Of a DNA stretch of 64,000 bases, positions 26,692 to 35,500 are shown one piece after another; the stretch's first letter is position 1, and each line of letters starts with the position of its first letter. The translations under genes and the position numbers were made by a program. Where the stretch lies: NCBI RefSeq assembly GCF_001042985.1, contig NZ_JYKY01000006.1:124001-188000 (forward strand), read 5' to 3'. The notes below the pieces were generated by a model that saw only the letters and a list, made by a program, of their open reading frames with translations, ran no database searches and was not told the DNA's origin. The stretch is from Pseudomonas lundensis (GTDB taxonomy: Bacteria > Pseudomonadota > Gammaproteobacteria > Pseudomonadales > Pseudomonadaceae).

Positions 26692-27621
26692 TCAATGGCC
26701 CAGCAGCGTGCCAAGACGCCGACGCAACCACTGCTCGGCACTGACGAATGTGATACCGAACAGCACCAGAATGGCACCCACGACAAAATTGAAACTCAGC
26801 GGTTCGTCGAGCACCAGCACGCCAAAGGTCACGCCAAACAGTGGGGTCATGAACGAGAACACCGCCAGGTTGGACGCCAGATAACGTTTGAGCATCCAGA
26901 ACCACACCAAATAGCTGAAAAACGACACCACCAGCCCTTGAAATAGCACACTGGCCACCGCCACGGTGCTGAGGCTGACGTGGCTGATCTGGCCACTGGC
27001 TGCCGCGATCACCAACAACCCGACAAAGCCGACCATCAATTGGTAAAACAGCGTCAGGGTGACCGGCGCTTCAGACAGTCGCGAGCCCGGCACCACCACC
27101 GTCGTCGCACCCCAGGCCATGCCGGCCAAAATCCCGCAGGCATCGCCCAGCAGCATGTTACGGTCCATGTCGGCCAACGACACGCCGCCCGCGAAAGCAA
27201 ACACGATGCCGAGGAACGCGAGGAAGATCCCCAGCCACTGCAACGGGCGCAAGCGCTCACTGGGCAACAGCCAGTTGACACCCAGGGCAGTAAAGATAGG
27301 GGCGGTGTAAAGGAAGACCGACATATGCGCAGCGCTGGTCAATTGCAGACCTTCGGCAATGAAGAAAAACTCCAGACCGAACAAGCTGCCGGCCAGCAAA
27401 CCGGCGCGCCACGTGGAAGGCATCTGGCTCCAGCCGCCTTTGCAGCAGATCAGCACACCCACCAGCAATGCCGCAATGCCCGAGCGGGCGGCCGCCTGCA
27501 TCACGGGCGCAATATCGGGAGCGGCCATTTTGATGACCACTTGCTGCACGCCCCAGATCAAACAAAGGCCTAGCATCACTTGCAAGGCAAACGAATCCGT
27601 AGGCCGCCGCGAAACACTCAT
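26692..27621 (-). CDS. EamA/DMT transporter
   Basis: 309 residues, ten membrane helices in two EamA repeats (LCLIWGVQQVVIKMAAPDIAPVMQAAARSGIAAL; FMTPLFGVTFGVLVLDEPLSFNF). Inner-membrane exporter of unknown substrate. The DUF2177 gene follows upstream on the same strand by 47 bases. One of five EamA genes in the window. Confidence 0.9.
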   Translation of the reverse strand: MSVSRRPTDSFALQVMLGLCLIWGVQQVVIKMAAPDIAPVMQAAARSGIAALLVGVLICCKGGWSQMPSTWRAGLLAGSLFGLEFFFIAEGLQLTSAAHMSVFLYTAPIFTALGVNWLLPSERLRPLQWLGIFLAFLGIVFAFAGGVSLADMDRNMLLGDACGILAGMAWGATTVVVPGSRLSEAPVTLTLFYQLMVGFVGLLVIAAASGQISHVSLSTVAVASVLFQGLVVSFFSYLVWFWMLKRYLASNLAVFSFMTPLFGVTFGVLVLDEPLSFNFVVGAILVLFGITFVSAEQWLRRRLGTLLGH

Positions 27622-27668
27622 ATCAACACCCTGGATCCATCAACAAACGCGTCGGGCCACCACGTGCA

Positions 27669-28073
27669 TCACGCGGCCATTTTGCGAGCAGTCCAATAAC
27701 CTGAAAGTGAGGCCAGGCAGGTCAACAGCGTCCCCCAGGCCATGTCCATCAACGCCAACTGCGCCGACCAGCCATTGAGGGTGGCCCAGTTGGTCATGTC
27801 ATAGGTGCCGTAGGCGATCAACCCGAAAAACGCGCCGGTGACCGCCGCCCTGCGCGCACTGCCCTGGGCCAGCGCCGGGCGCACGACAAAAAACACCACG
27901 CCCGCCACATACAACAAGTAAAACACGGCTGCCGGCCCCCAATTGGGAGATGCCAGCATCAGGGGGCCGAACAGCTCTTTATAGGTGGAGCTCATGAGCA
28001 CACCCAACCAAAGGCCGTCGAGAATCAGAAAAGCCAGTAATACGCCGCTGTACGCCCAAACACTTTTCCTCAT
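27669..28073 (-). CDS. DUF2177 membrane protein
   Basis: 134 residues with four hydrophobic helices; LDGLWLGVLMSSTYKELFG near the start and FGLIAYGTYDMTNWATLNGWS are the family landmarks. Function unknown. It ends 47 bases before the EamA start and begins 25 bases after the cvfB stop, so the three may form one minus-strand transcript. Confidence 0.85.
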   Translation of the reverse strand: MRKSVWAYSGVLLAFLILDGLWLGVLMSSTYKELFGPLMLASPNWGPAAVFYLLYVAGVVFFVVRPALAQGSARRAAVTGAFFGLIAYGTYDMTNWATLNGWSAQLALMDMAWGTLLTCLASLSGYWTARKMAA

Positions 28074-28098
28074 CTCGACAGCCCTCTTGGCAGGTGGA

Positions 28099-28935
28099 TC
28101 AGATCAATTCGATACGGTCCGGGTGGATCGTAATCTTGCCTTCCTTGTACAACGAGCCGATGGCTTTCTTGAAGTTGCCCTTGCTCACACCAAACAGGCT
28201 GCTGATCAACTCGGGGGCACTCTTGTCGCTCACCGGGAGCACGCCATCATGTTCACGCAACTTGCCGAGGATCTTGGAGTTCAGGCTGCTGGCGGCTTCT
28301 TGACCGACGGGCTGCAAGCTGAGGCTGATCTTGCCATCGGCGCGAATCTCTTTGATGAAGCCTTTCTCTTGCTTGCCTGCGCGCATGAACTTGAAGATTT
28401 CATTCTTGTGAATCAAGCCCCAGTGCTTGTTGTTGATCACTGCCTTGAAACCCATGTCAGTGGCTTCAGCCACCAGCAAGTCGACTTCCTGACCCACTTG
28501 ATAGTTGGCAGGGGTTTTATCCAGGTAGCGATCCAGACGCGCAGTGGCCGTAATACGACGCGTGTGTTTGTCCAGATAGACATGCACCACCACGTATTCG
28601 CCCGCCTTCATCTGGCGTTTTTCTTCCGAATACGGCAGCAGCAAATCCTTGGGCAAGCCCCAATCCAGGAAAACGCCGATGCTATTAACTTCCACCACTT
28701 TAAGACTGGCGAATTCACCCACCTGAACTTTTGGTTTTTCAGTGGTGGCAATTAACTTGTCATCGCTGTCTAAATAAACAAATACGTTGAGCCAATCTTC
28801 ATCTTCACTGGGAATATCTTTGGGAATATAACGATTGGGTAACAGGATTTCCCCGTCAGCCCCGCCATCGAGATACAAACCAAAGTGAGTGTGTTTAACC
28901 ACTTGCAAACTGTTGTAGCGACCGATTAAAGCCAT
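28099..28935 (-). CDS. cvfB: CvfB-like S1 RNA-binding protein
   Basis: 278 residues. Tandem S1-like beta barrels (LIGRYNSLQVVKHTHFGLYLDGG; GEFASLKVVEVNSIGVFLDWGLPKDLLLP; EVDLLVAEATDMGFKAVINNKHWGLIHKNEIF) and a C-terminal winged helix (FGVSKGNFKKAIGSLYKEGKI). This is the CvfB/YitL arrangement; CvfB of S. aureus affects virulence-gene RNA. ATG at 28935 has GAGGG eight bases upstream and fits the family start. Confidence 0.9.
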   Translation of the reverse strand: MALIGRYNSLQVVKHTHFGLYLDGGADGEILLPNRYIPKDIPSEDEDWLNVFVYLDSDDKLIATTEKPKVQVGEFASLKVVEVNSIGVFLDWGLPKDLLLPYSEEKRQMKAGEYVVVHVYLDKHTRRITATARLDRYLDKTPANYQVGQEVDLLVAEATDMGFKAVINNKHWGLIHKNEIFKFMRAGKQEKGFIKEIRADGKISLSLQPVGQEAASSLNSKILGKLREHDGVLPVSDKSAPELISSLFGVSKGNFKKAIGSLYKEGKITIHPDRIELI

Positions 28936-29280
28936 GTCCAATACCCTCATTACGTGGGCGGCATTCTACCCGAGTTTGGGCGGGCACACCGAAGCGGCAC
29001 CGTCCAGGCCTGAAAAAATCTGTGCCACGCCTGATTTAGCGGCATGTGCTGGCATTTCCGGCTGCCGCTCGTCAGTGCGCAGCCACTCCACGGTGGCAAC
29101 CCAAGGCTAAAAAATGCCCGACTGTTATGAATTAAAACAGCGAGTTAGCGGGTTAATAAGCCGTTCGCGATAATTATCAGCGGCGCCGATAATTATTTTA
29201 CGCCGATATTTAACAAGCAATTGTCAAGCGTTTCAGGTATTATCGCTGGCCAAGTTATTTTCTACAGGTCAATAGCCGCC
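28936..29280. other. AT-rich intergenic region with repeated GATAATTAT
   Basis: 345 bases between divergent genes. It contains GATAATTATC (a perfect palindrome, 29169-29178) and GATAATTATT (29188-29197), 19 bases apart, plus GCCGATATTT at 29201. GCCAC-TCCAC-GGTGGC lies near 29080. The region should hold both promoters; the repeated palindromes look like an operator, but I cannot name the factor. They do not match a full Fur box. Confidence 0.5.
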
Positions 29281-29460
29281 ATGCGTGTAAAAGCATCCGC
29301 CAGCAAAGCAAAGCCAGCTCCTGCTGTTGAAACCAGTGATTCTATCAATGCACAAATTGCCGCCTTCCTGAAGTCCGGTGGCGAAATTCAGCAAATTGAT
29401 AAAGGCGTCAGCGGTCAAACGTTCGGCCCGTCCAAGCAGATCACGCTCGGCAAAAAGTAA
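29281..29460 (+). CDS. Small basic protein, 59 aa
   Basis: 59 codons from ATG 29281: a lysine/alanine-rich beginning (MRVKASASKAKPAPAVE), then SINAQIAAFLKSGGEIQQIDKGVSGQTFGPSKQ. The last part is strongly patterned and protein-like and I believe it recurs across pseudomonads, often annotated as hypothetical or as a transcriptional regulator. The ORF is also open further upstream to 29221, but the ATG at 29281 gives the natural start. A hairpin (29479-29512) follows. Confidence 0.7.
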   Translation: MRVKASASKAKPAPAVETSDSINAQIAAFLKSGGEIQQIDKGVSGQTFGPSKQITLGKK

Positions 29461-29478
29461 TACCCCTCGCATGACCTG

Positions 29479-29512
29479 GTCCTCTTGCGCTTTGCCCACA
29501 AAGCGCTAGGAC
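29479..29512 (+). terminator. Hairpin after the 59-aa gene
   Basis: GCGCTTT-GCCCAC-AAAGCGC (seven pairs) inside outer arms GTCCT/AGGAC. No clear T-run. Confidence 0.45.
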
Positions 29513-29639
29513 TACCGAGCTCTCCTCTCCTGCTTCGCCCCATCTTCGAAAAATCGACCAACGGCACCCTGTGGCCGGCCTGTATCCGTATCCTCTAAGG
29601 CCTCTAGATCAAGCCTCTGAGCCCATACAGGAGGGAACC

Positions 29640-30362
29640 ATGCTCACCCGGGCATTCATGCTGGCCAGCACCCTGTTGACCAGTACGTTAGTTGATGCAC
29701 ACGTTTTCTCCCGCGAGCTGGGAGATTTCGACCTCAAACTGGCCACTCAACCCAGCCGCAGCATGGCTCAGGGCCTGGTCAAACCCACCAGTGCCGGCTC
29801 CACCTTCCACGGCGGCCTGGACCTGACCCACGACAGCGGCTGGTACGTCGGCCAATGGGCGCCGACCATGGGCATCAAGCCCGGCACCAACCTCGAAGTC
29901 GACACTTACATGGGCTACAAGCACCCGCTCGATCAGACACTGAGCTATGAACTGGGGATGATTCACTACAGCTACCCCTCACTCAGCCCCCTCGACAGCC
30001 AGCAGTTCTATGCCGGGCTGACCATTCTGGGCACCCGTTTCGGCGCGGCCTTCAGCAATGACCCGGATCGACAGGACACCACCCTGTTTGCCGACCTGGG
30101 CGTCAATCAGCCCTTCGGCATTGGCGTGAGTATGAAATACACCACCCACCAGCTCGGCACCCCGGTATCGATTGCCGAAGGCGGGAGCGTGCGCGCCTTC
30201 AATGACTGGTCCATCAAGTTCTCACGTCCCTTTATGGGCATCGACCTCAACCTGATCTACAGCGACTCTAACCTGGACGGCACGCAATGCTCGGCCTATT
30301 CGGGGCAAAACGCGCAATGTGACGGACTGGTCACCCTCAAGGCCGAGCGCGCGTTTTACTGA
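29640..30362 (+). CDS. TorF-like putative outer-membrane porin
   Basis: 240 residues. A signal peptide (MLTRAFMLASTLLTSTLVDA) followed by alternating beta-strand pattern with GSTFHGGLDLTHDSGWYVGQWAP, typical of the TorF/Gcw_chp family, and an aromatic C-terminal end (ERAFY). A GGAGGG site precedes the ATG. Family members are predicted beta-barrel outer-membrane proteins with no defined cargo. Two cysteines near the end (TQCSAYSGQNAQC) may form a disulfide loop. Confidence 0.7.
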   Translation: MLTRAFMLASTLLTSTLVDAHVFSRELGDFDLKLATQPSRSMAQGLVKPTSAGSTFHGGLDLTHDSGWYVGQWAPTMGIKPGTNLEVDTYMGYKHPLDQTLSYELGMIHYSYPSLSPLDSQQFYAGLTILGTRFGAAFSNDPDRQDTTLFADLGVNQPFGIGVSMKYTTHQLGTPVSIAEGGSVRAFNDWSIKFSRPFMGIDLNLIYSDSNLDGTQCSAYSGQNAQCDGLVTLKAERAFY

Positions 30363-30385
30363 ACCCGCGTTAAACGCAAGGTGAC

Positions 30386-30778
30386 TCAAGCAATTTGAGG
30401 CTTTGCGGCGATGCTATCGAAGGTCTCGGGATCAAGGGGATCCACTTGCTCATTCAACACCTGTATCGGGTGCTCGCTGCCCGGATTTGAGCTGTCGATC
30501 ATGCATAGCAGGCGCGATCCACGTTCCGTCAGGACAAAATTTTCACCCGTGCCGCCTTCGTCTTCGGGACGCGGCTCGATGTAGCCCTGCTTCAACAACA
30601 AGGCTTCATAATCCGAGGCCAATTTCTTCAAATCATCGAGACTGCCTAGCTTCTGGCCTTCATCAGCCATTTGAACAGCGTAATCCTCTGCATACTTACG
30701 CGGCGCGAACGGCTCGCCAGCACCGTTTTGCACTTCATGCAGAAGACGCTCAATCAGTGTCCAGTTATAAGTGGTCAT
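30386..30778 (-). CDS. Hypothetical protein, 130 aa, DUF2513-like pattern
   Basis: 130 residues from ATG 30778 (MTTYNWTLIERLLHEVQ), chosen because GGAG stands ten bases before it. The pattern NWTLIERLLHEVQ, an internal KLASDYEALLLKQGYIE and LTERGSRLL resembles small winged-helix-like DUF2513 proteins, but I am not sure of the family. Acidic, no membrane segment. Possibly DNA-binding. Convergent with the porin gene. Confidence 0.65.
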   Translation of the reverse strand: MTTYNWTLIERLLHEVQNGAGEPFAPRKYAEDYAVQMADEGQKLGSLDDLKKLASDYEALLLKQGYIEPRPEDEGGTGENFVLTERGSRLLCMIDSSNPGSEHPIQVLNEQVDPLDPETFDSIAAKPQIA

Positions 30779-30870
30779 CAGCTTCACTCTCCGTACGGTT
30801 GGATAAAAGATCCTTCATGAGTAGTGACTGACAAACCCCACAGACGTTCAGACGCAGTTTTACAGACGCA

Positions 30871-30897
30871 AAAAAACCCGGCCTGGGCCGGGTTTTT
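30871..30897. terminator. Terminator after the SrmB-like helicase
   Basis: AAAAAACCCGGCC-TG-GGCCGGGTTTTT, lying 22 bases beyond the helicase stop on the minus strand; A and T runs on both sides make it bidirectional. Confidence 0.85.
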
Positions 30898-30918
30898 GAC
30901 AGCGCTTGCGGGGGGGGG

Positions 30919-32265
30919 TTATTCCGCTGCCGGCGCTTCTGGCTTGCGACGCTTGAGCGGCGCCATACCGTCCTTGCTGACCAGCGACAGGGCGTCGGTC
31001 TTCGGGCGATTGGCGATCTTGCGCTTGGTAGGCGCCTTGGCGCCTGATTTCTTCTTGTCGCCTTTGGCGTCTGTCTTTTTCTTTTTCACGCCGACCGCTT
31101 TGCCCGAGGCCTTAACCTTTTTCGGTCCGCCGTACGTGCCTTTGACTTCCTTGATGGTGCGACGCTCAAAGGTTTGCTTCAGGTAGCGTTCGATGCTGGA
31201 CATCAGGTTCCAGTCACCGTGGCAGATCAGCGAGATCGCCAGGCCATCATTACCTGCACGGCCGGTACGGCCGATACGGTGCACGTATTCGTCGCCACTG
31301 CGCGGCATGTCGAAGTTGATCACCAGGTCCAGGCCTTCAACGTCCAGACCACGGGCTGCTACATCGGTCGCCACCAGGATCTTCACGCCGCCCTGCTTCA
31401 GACGGTCAATGGCCAGCTTGCGGTCTTTCTGGTCTTTCTCACCGTGCAAGACAAACGCCTTGTACTCCTGCGCCACCAGACGGCCGTAGATACGGTCGGC
31501 CATGGCACGGGTATTGGTGAAAACAATGGCCTTCTGATACGTCTCGTTCGCCAGCAACCAGTTAACGATCTGCTCTTTATGCTGGTTGTGGTCGGCGGTG
31601 ATGATCTGCTGACGCGTGGTGGCGTTCAACTGGCTGACCTGGTTGAGCTGCAAGTGCTCGGGGTTGGTCAGCACCTTGCCAATCATGTCACGCAGGCCCG
31701 AACCACCGGTGGTGGCCGAGAACAGCATGGTCTGCTGGCGGTTAGGGCATTCGTCCACCAGACGCTGGACGTCTTCGGAGAACCCCATGTCGAGCATGCG
31801 GTCGGCTTCGTCGAGCACCAGCACTTCAACTTCCTTGAGGTCCAGATTGCCCGCGTTCAGTTGCTCCAGCAGACGACCCGGCGTACCGATCAGGATATCC
31901 GGCACCTTGCGCAACATGGCCGCCTGAACCTTGAAGTCTTCACCCCCGGTGATCAGGCCGGATTTGATGAACGTGAACTGCGAAAAACGCTCCACTTCTT
32001 TCAGCGTTTGCTGTGCCAGCTCGCGGGTCGGCAGCAGGATCAGGGCTTTGATGCTGACGCGGATTTTGGCCGGGCCGATCAGGCGGTTCAGGATCGGCAG
32101 GACGAAAGCGGCGGTCTTGCCACTCCCGGTCTGAGCTGTTACCCGCAGGTCACGCCCTTCGAGCGCGAGCGGAATGGCCGCTGCTTGCACAGGCGTAGGC
32201 TCGACAAATTTAAGCTCGGCCACAGCTTTAAGCAGGCGTTCGTGCAGGGCGAAATCGGAAAACAC
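30919..32265 (-). CDS. srmB: SrmB-like DEAD-box RNA helicase
   Basis: 448 residues from GTG 32265 (MFSDFALHERLL), preceded by GAGGT seven bases upstream; the longer frame from 32289 is not needed. Q-motif TPVQ, Walker A AQTGSGKT at 44-51, PTREL, TPGRL, DEAD at 152-155, SAT and HRIGRTGRAG are complete. The tail after about residue 375 is rich in lysine (KKVKASGKAVGVKKKK), a basic RNA-binding extension. It most likely acts in large ribosomal subunit assembly, as E. coli SrmB, though RhlE-like roles are possible. Confidence 0.85.
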   Translation of the reverse strand: MFSDFALHERLLKAVAELKFVEPTPVQAAAIPLALEGRDLRVTAQTGSGKTAAFVLPILNRLIGPAKIRVSIKALILLPTRELAQQTLKEVERFSQFTFIKSGLITGGEDFKVQAAMLRKVPDILIGTPGRLLEQLNAGNLDLKEVEVLVLDEADRMLDMGFSEDVQRLVDECPNRQQTMLFSATTGGSGLRDMIGKVLTNPEHLQLNQVSQLNATTRQQIITADHNQHKEQIVNWLLANETYQKAIVFTNTRAMADRIYGRLVAQEYKAFVLHGEKDQKDRKLAIDRLKQGGVKILVATDVAARGLDVEGLDLVINFDMPRSGDEYVHRIGRTGRAGNDGLAISLICHGDWNLMSSIERYLKQTFERRTIKEVKGTYGGPKKVKASGKAVGVKKKKTDAKGDKKKSGAKAPTKRKIANRPKTDALSLVSKDGMAPLKRRKPEAPAAE

Positions 32266-32457
32266 GGGTGCTACCTCGAAGAAATGCAAAAAATCAGCGG
32301 CATAGAGTAACGGTTTCGAGCGCTCAGGCCGAGTTTCTTTGCACCAACGGTGTGAAACAACTGCTTTTTTAGGGTCTTTAGTCCCACGTCAGCCCATAAA
32401 GCGCCGGTAAATGCTCTAATCCATGAGCCATTTACTTTTGGGGTAACGTTTTCGCTT

Positions 32458-33756
32458 ATGGATATTCAACAACTCTGGGTTCAGTTCCAGACCCTTTGGG
32501 CCAACCTTGACGATCATCCCTGGCTGTCGGCACTGCTCGGCCTGATCGTACTGGTGAGCATCGCGCTGATCGCCGGCCACATTGCACGCATCCTCATTTT
32601 GCGCGTGACCAAGATCCTCGCTCGCCAACCGGCGCTGCACTGGATCAACGACTTGCGCGAACACAAGGTGTTCCACCGACTGGCACAACTGACGCCATCA
32701 CTGATGGTGCAGTTCGGGCGCAATCTGGTGCCGGACATGAGCGACAACGGTCGCCACTTTCTCGGCAACCTGGCGCTGGCCATTACCATTTTCGTCCTGA
32801 CGCGGGTCATTAGCGCGCTGCTGGACGCGATGCTCGATATTTACTCGCGCACCAACTACGCCAAGACCCGCCCGATCAAGGGCTATGTGCAGCTGACCAA
32901 AATGCTGCTGTATGTGTTTTCGGCAATCATCATCGTCGCCACCCTGATCGACCGCTCGCCGATGCTGCTGCTCTCGGGCCTGGGGGCGATGTCTGCGGTC
33001 ATTTTGCTGGTCTACAAAGACACCCTGCTGTCATTCGTGGCCAGTGTGCAGTTGACCAGTAACGACCTGCTGCGCGTGGGCGACTGGATCGAAATGCCGC
33101 AAGTGGGTGCCGACGGCGATGTCATCGACATCACCCTGCACACGGTCAAGGTGCAGAATTTCGACAAAACCATCGTCTCGATTCCGACCTGGCGCCTGAT
33201 GTCCGAGTCGTTTAAAAACTGGCGCGGCATGCAGCAGTCCGGTGGGCGCCGGATCAAGCGCAGCCTGTTTATCGATGCAGCCGAAATCGGCTTTCTCACC
33301 GATGAACAAGAGCAGCGGCTGGAGCAAGTGCGTTTGTTGCGCGACTACCTGACGCGTAAAAAAGCCGAACTCAAGAGCTGGAACGAGGCCCAGGGCAACG
33401 TCGCCGAGCTGTCAGCCAACCGTCGACGCATGACCAACATCGGTACGTTCCGCGCCTACGCGCTGGCTTACCTGAAAAGCCATGCCGAGATTCAGCCGAA
33501 CATGACCTGCATGGTGCGCCAGATGCAGACCACCGCTCAGGGCGTGCCGCTGGAAGTGTATTGCTTCACACGCACCACGGTGTGGGACGAATACGAGCAA
33601 ATCCAGGGCGATATTTTTGACTATTTGCTGTCGGTGATGCCGGAGTTCGGCCTCAGCGTGTATCAGCAACCGAGCGGCAATGACTTGCGCAACGGGCTGC
33701 TGAACAAGCTCAAAACGCCCCTGGTGGTGGCTGAAGCGGCCAACGCCGACGACTGA
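32458..33756 (+). CDS. YbdG-like mechanosensitive channel (MscS family)
   Basis: 432 residues. Several N-terminal helices, then the pore helix GLGAMSAVILLVYKDTLLSFVASVQ and the MscS beta domain (NDLLRVGDWIEMPQVGADGDVIDITLHTVKVQNFDKTIVSIP). The carboxy domain carries an insertion rich in charged residues. This is the YbdG/MscM type, which responds to mild osmotic downshift. Divergent from the helicase gene, 192 bases away. Confidence 0.88.
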   Translation: MDIQQLWVQFQTLWANLDDHPWLSALLGLIVLVSIALIAGHIARILILRVTKILARQPALHWINDLREHKVFHRLAQLTPSLMVQFGRNLVPDMSDNGRHFLGNLALAITIFVLTRVISALLDAMLDIYSRTNYAKTRPIKGYVQLTKMLLYVFSAIIIVATLIDRSPMLLLSGLGAMSAVILLVYKDTLLSFVASVQLTSNDLLRVGDWIEMPQVGADGDVIDITLHTVKVQNFDKTIVSIPTWRLMSESFKNWRGMQQSGGRRIKRSLFIDAAEIGFLTDEQEQRLEQVRLLRDYLTRKKAELKSWNEAQGNVAELSANRRRMTNIGTFRAYALAYLKSHAEIQPNMTCMVRQMQTTAQGVPLEVYCFTRTTVWDEYEQIQGDIFDYLLSVMPEFGLSVYQQPSGNDLRNGLLNKLKTPLVVAEAANADD

Positions 33757-33770
33757 TCGCCCTGTGCCGG

Positions 33771-33803
33771 CGTGCAGGAGCTGCCAGCGGGCGCTCCTGC
33801 ACG
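33771..33803 (+). repeat. REP-like hairpin between mscS and hydrolase genes
   Basis: CGTGCAGGAGC-TGCCAGCGGGC-GCTCCTGCACG, an 11-bp perfect stem. GCAGGAGC and GCTCCTGC resemble the tails of fluorescent Pseudomonas REP elements. It lies between two convergent stops and may serve as terminator. Confidence 0.5.
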
Positions 33804-33813
33804 GCGGGGACTG

Positions 33814-34386
33814 TCAGTGCCCTGCAGCCGTTTTGAATTGCGGATCGCCCGTCAATTCAAACAATAGCCCCACCCCTTGTGGCCAATACCCCAGGCCACT
33901 GTCGGCATTGATATGCCCCGCATTGTCCAATGTCTCCAACCTTTTGCTGCCCCACGCCTCGCTAAAGGCCTGTGCCCGTTCAAGCGCGACAAAAGGATCG
34001 TCCGTGCTGGCGACGGTGATGGACTCAAACGGCAGCTTGTTCAGGGGCATGGGGGTAAACCCCCGGCTGCCTGACAGGTAACTGTCCGCTTCGGTATCGC
34101 TGGGCGCCACCAGCAACGCGCCTCTCACCTGCTTGGCCGCCTCCGGGTGTTCGTGTGCCCATCGGGCAATCAGGGTACAGGCCAGGCTGTGGGCCACCAG
34201 CGCCACCGGGCGCGGGCTGGCGGTGACCTTTTTATGCAACCGCTGCACCCAGTCGTCAAAGGATGGCGTCTGCCAGTCGGTCTGTTTAACGCGCTTCAAG
34301 CCGCTGAAACGCTGTTCCCAATGGGATTGCCAATGATCGGGGCCTGAATCAAGTAGCCCGGGCAATATCAACACTCTGACGGTCAT
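33814..34386 (-). CDS. RBBP9/YdeN-type alpha/beta hydrolase
   Basis: 190 residues. N-terminal VLILPGLLDSGPDHWQSHWE and nucleophile Ser67 in VAHSLAC, aspartate in ASTDDPFV, and histidine in NAGHIN near the end form the catalytic triad. The family is a serine hydrolase of uncertain physiological substrate. Cytosolic. Upstream are two transport genes on the same strand. Confidence 0.9.
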   Translation of the reverse strand: MTVRVLILPGLLDSGPDHWQSHWEQRFSGLKRVKQTDWQTPSFDDWVQRLHKKVTASPRPVALVAHSLACTLIARWAHEHPEAAKQVRGALLVAPSDTEADSYLSGSRGFTPMPLNKLPFESITVASTDDPFVALERAQAFSEAWGSKRLETLDNAGHINADSGLGYWPQGVGLLFELTGDPQFKTAAGH

Positions 34387-34424
34387 CCCTGCTCTCCTCT
34401 GGATGCTGGATAGTCACCGTGACC

Positions 34425-35285
34425 TTAGCTGCTCACTGGCCTGCGGTCGAGGCGACTGATCCACACGGCGACGAGTATCACTAATCCACCCAAAAACAGC
34501 CGCCCCAGCGGCTCGTGCTGATTCCAGATCAACAGGTTGAGCAACAAGCCCACCGGCACATGCAGGTTGTTCATCACTGCCAGCGTGCCCCCGCTGACCA
34601 GGCAAGCGCCCTTGTTCCACCAGTACATGCCCAGCGCGGTGGATACCAAGCCCAGAAACAGCAGCACACCCCACTGCAACGGCGCGTCGGGCAGAAAGTG
34701 GGCCTTGCCGAACAGCAGGAAAGCTGGCAACACCACGGCCAGTGCGCCCAGGTAGAAATATCCGAAACGCCGGTAGTGCGGCAGATCGCTGGGGTAACGC
34801 GCCACCAAATGTTTGTACATCACCTGCCCGGCGGCGTAGGTAAAGTTGGCCAGTTGCAGCAGCAGGAAGCCTTTTAAAAAGTCCGGGCTGATGCTGTCAA
34901 AACGAATGACCGCCGCACCGCTCACGGCCACCAGTGCCGCCACCAGCGCCCACGGGTTGAAGCGACGATTGAGCGCGTCTTCAATCAGCGTCACGTGCAA
35001 CGGCGTCAAGATGGTAAACAGCAACACTTCCGGCACGGTCAGGACGCGAAAACTCAAATACAGGCAGACATAGGTAATGCCGAACTGCAGCGCGCCGATC
35101 AACAGCATGCCGCGCATAAAGCCCGGCTCAACCGCGCGCCACCGGGTTAAGGGGATAAACACCAGCCCCGCCAACACCACGCGTACCAGCACTGCAAAGT
35201 AACTGTCGACATGCCCTGCCAGATACTCGCCAATCAGGCTGAAGGAAAACGCCTGTATCAGCGTAACAATCAATAAATAGCCCAT
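34425..35285 (-). CDS. EamA/DMT transporter (carboxylate/amino acid/amine type)
   Basis: 286 residues from ATG 35285 (MGYLLIVTLIQAFSFSLIGEYLAGHVDSYF); ten helices. YFAVLVRVVLAGLVFIPLTRW and MNNLHVPVGLLLNLLIWNQHEPLGRLFLGG belong to the family called carboxylate/amino acid/amine transporter in pseudomonads. The long frame upstream of 35285 overlaps the azoR terminator and is not coding. Substrate not determinable. Confidence 0.88.
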   Translation of the reverse strand: MGYLLIVTLIQAFSFSLIGEYLAGHVDSYFAVLVRVVLAGLVFIPLTRWRAVEPGFMRGMLLIGALQFGITYVCLYLSFRVLTVPEVLLFTILTPLHVTLIEDALNRRFNPWALVAALVAVSGAAVIRFDSISPDFLKGFLLLQLANFTYAAGQVMYKHLVARYPSDLPHYRRFGYFYLGALAVVLPAFLLFGKAHFLPDAPLQWGVLLFLGLVSTALGMYWWNKGACLVSGGTLAVMNNLHVPVGLLLNLLIWNQHEPLGRLFLGGLVILVAVWISRLDRRPVSS

Positions 35286-35356
35286 TACTTTTCGCCTGCC
35301 GCCCAACGGAATGAGGGCGACCTTAGCGGTTTTCCACCGGCAGCGAAATCCCGGGC

Positions 35357-35391
35357 AAAAAAAACCCGATACAGCTAAAAAGCTGATCGGG
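35357..35391 (-). terminator. Rho-independent terminator of azoR
   Basis: On the minus strand CCCGAT-CAGCT-TTTT-AGCT-GTATCGGG followed by eight T. It lies 110 bases beyond the azoR stop and before the EamA start. Confidence 0.85.
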
Positions 35392-35500
35392 CTGGAGCAC
35401 TCAGAAGCAAAGTGCAAAGGGAGGTTCGATGCGCGAACCGCATGCTTGAAGGAGCAATGAAGCGATTAAGCCCGCTGGCGATTACCTGCCGATTAAGGCG

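Noticed and set aside
29169..29197. Fur box
   Set aside because: Only GATAAT half motifs; the three-repeat or 19-base Fur palindrome is not present.
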